Source of the DNA: Candidatus Cloacimonadota bacterium
GTDB lineage: Bacteria; Cloacimonadota; Cloacimonadia; Cloacimonadales; TCS61
Direction: 5' to 3'
DNA length: 5,409 bases
NCBI GenBank assembly: GCA_003647825.1
Contig: QMNP01000132.1
Location: 1-5,409, forward strand
The translations under genes and the position numbers were made by a program. This document shows, in pieces, positions 5,260 through 5,409 of this stretch. The notes below the pieces were generated by a model. The model ran no database searches. It was not told the DNA's origin and worked only from the letters and a program-made list of their open reading frames with translations. Numbering within the stretch: the first letter of the stretch is position 1; each line of letters starts with the position of its first letter.

Positions 5260-5365
5260 TAATACATTTGTAGCTTTCCTATTTGATAATTTCTACAATT
5301 CTTTATTATAAAATTTCGTATATATTGTTTAGGATATTAATTCATATTGTTAAATTATTTTATAG

Positions 5366-5394
5366 TTGACAAACAAATTTCACTTTTGCAATTT
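5366..5394 (+). promoter_or_regulatory. Promoter-like element for a gene beyond the window
   Basis: TTGACA (5366-5371), a 17-bp spacer and CAATTT (5389-5394) repeat the arrangement at 3858-3886. TTGACAAACAAATTT is identical in both, as is AAATTATTT upstream. It most likely drives a rightward gene that starts after 5409. Confidence 0.45.
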
Positions 5395-5409
5395 CGGTTA
5401 GAGATTCAT

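Larger units (their letters stand above)
5115..5409. other. Non-coding 3' region with hairpins and a promoter-like repeat
   Basis: No gene is supported. After the TAA at 5114 comes a plus-strand hairpin at 5178-5221, then an overlapping one at 5217-5259, neither with a clear T run. An AT-rich stretch (5260-5350) shows nothing recognisable, followed by the promoter-like sequence at 5366-5394. The gene it would serve would begin beyond the window. Confidence 0.6.

Overview
The window is AT-rich bacterial DNA with mixed expression signals. There is a good Shine-Dalgarno sequence before the DUF2089-type gene (AGGAGG) and before the SH3 protein (GGGAGG), none before the CapA-like lipoprotein, and several TTGACA-type -35 boxes. 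The short GIY-YIG ORF, the AT-rich TTG(ACA) promoters and the CapA lipoprotein suggest the Bacteroidota/Cloacimonadota (FCB) side of the tree. This is a weak inference: no marker gene is present, and the organism cannot be named from the sequence alone.

Layout, left to right. (1) Positions 1-834, minus strand: the first 278 residues of a CapA-family (PGA_cap metallophosphoesterase) lipoprotein, cut off by the window edge. (2) 968-1042, plus: a complete tRNA-Asn(GTT) with encoded CCA and its own promoter and terminator. (3) 1106-1348, plus: a small GIY-YIG endonuclease-like ORF with substitutions in its signature motifs. (4) 1386-1514: a convergent 3' zone with two strong hairpin terminators and a perfect 12-bp inverted repeat overlapping the stop codon of the gene on the other strand. 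(5) 3665-1505, minus: a tight three-gene operon. It encodes a DUF2089-type zinc-ribbon/HTH regulator, a 455-residue DUF4097-type beta-repeat protein and a 142-residue protein. All three carry the same short helical 'DGKITADEA'-type (SHOCT-like) module. (6) 3666-4049: a 384-bp divergent regulatory region with promoter candidates on both strands and a direct repeat over the minus-strand -35 box. (7) 4050-5114, plus: a secreted/membrane protein with two SH3-like domains, three membrane helices and a cytoplasmic zinc ribbon. (8) 5115-5409: non-coding, with two overlapping, mutually exclusive hairpins and a second copy of the promoter-like sequence seen upstream of gene (7).

How it may work together. 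The most interesting unit is the three-gene operon. A predicted DNA-binding protein, a beta-solenoid-like protein with an 18-residue repeat and a cysteine ladder, and a small partner protein share one interaction-type module. This suggests a regulatory complex related to the YvlB/LiaX envelope-stress families, but with a different domain order and no export signal. The divergent SH3-TM-zinc-ribbon protein looks like an envelope-to-cytoplasm sensor and shares the regulatory region, so it may belong to the same response. That last link is inference from position only.
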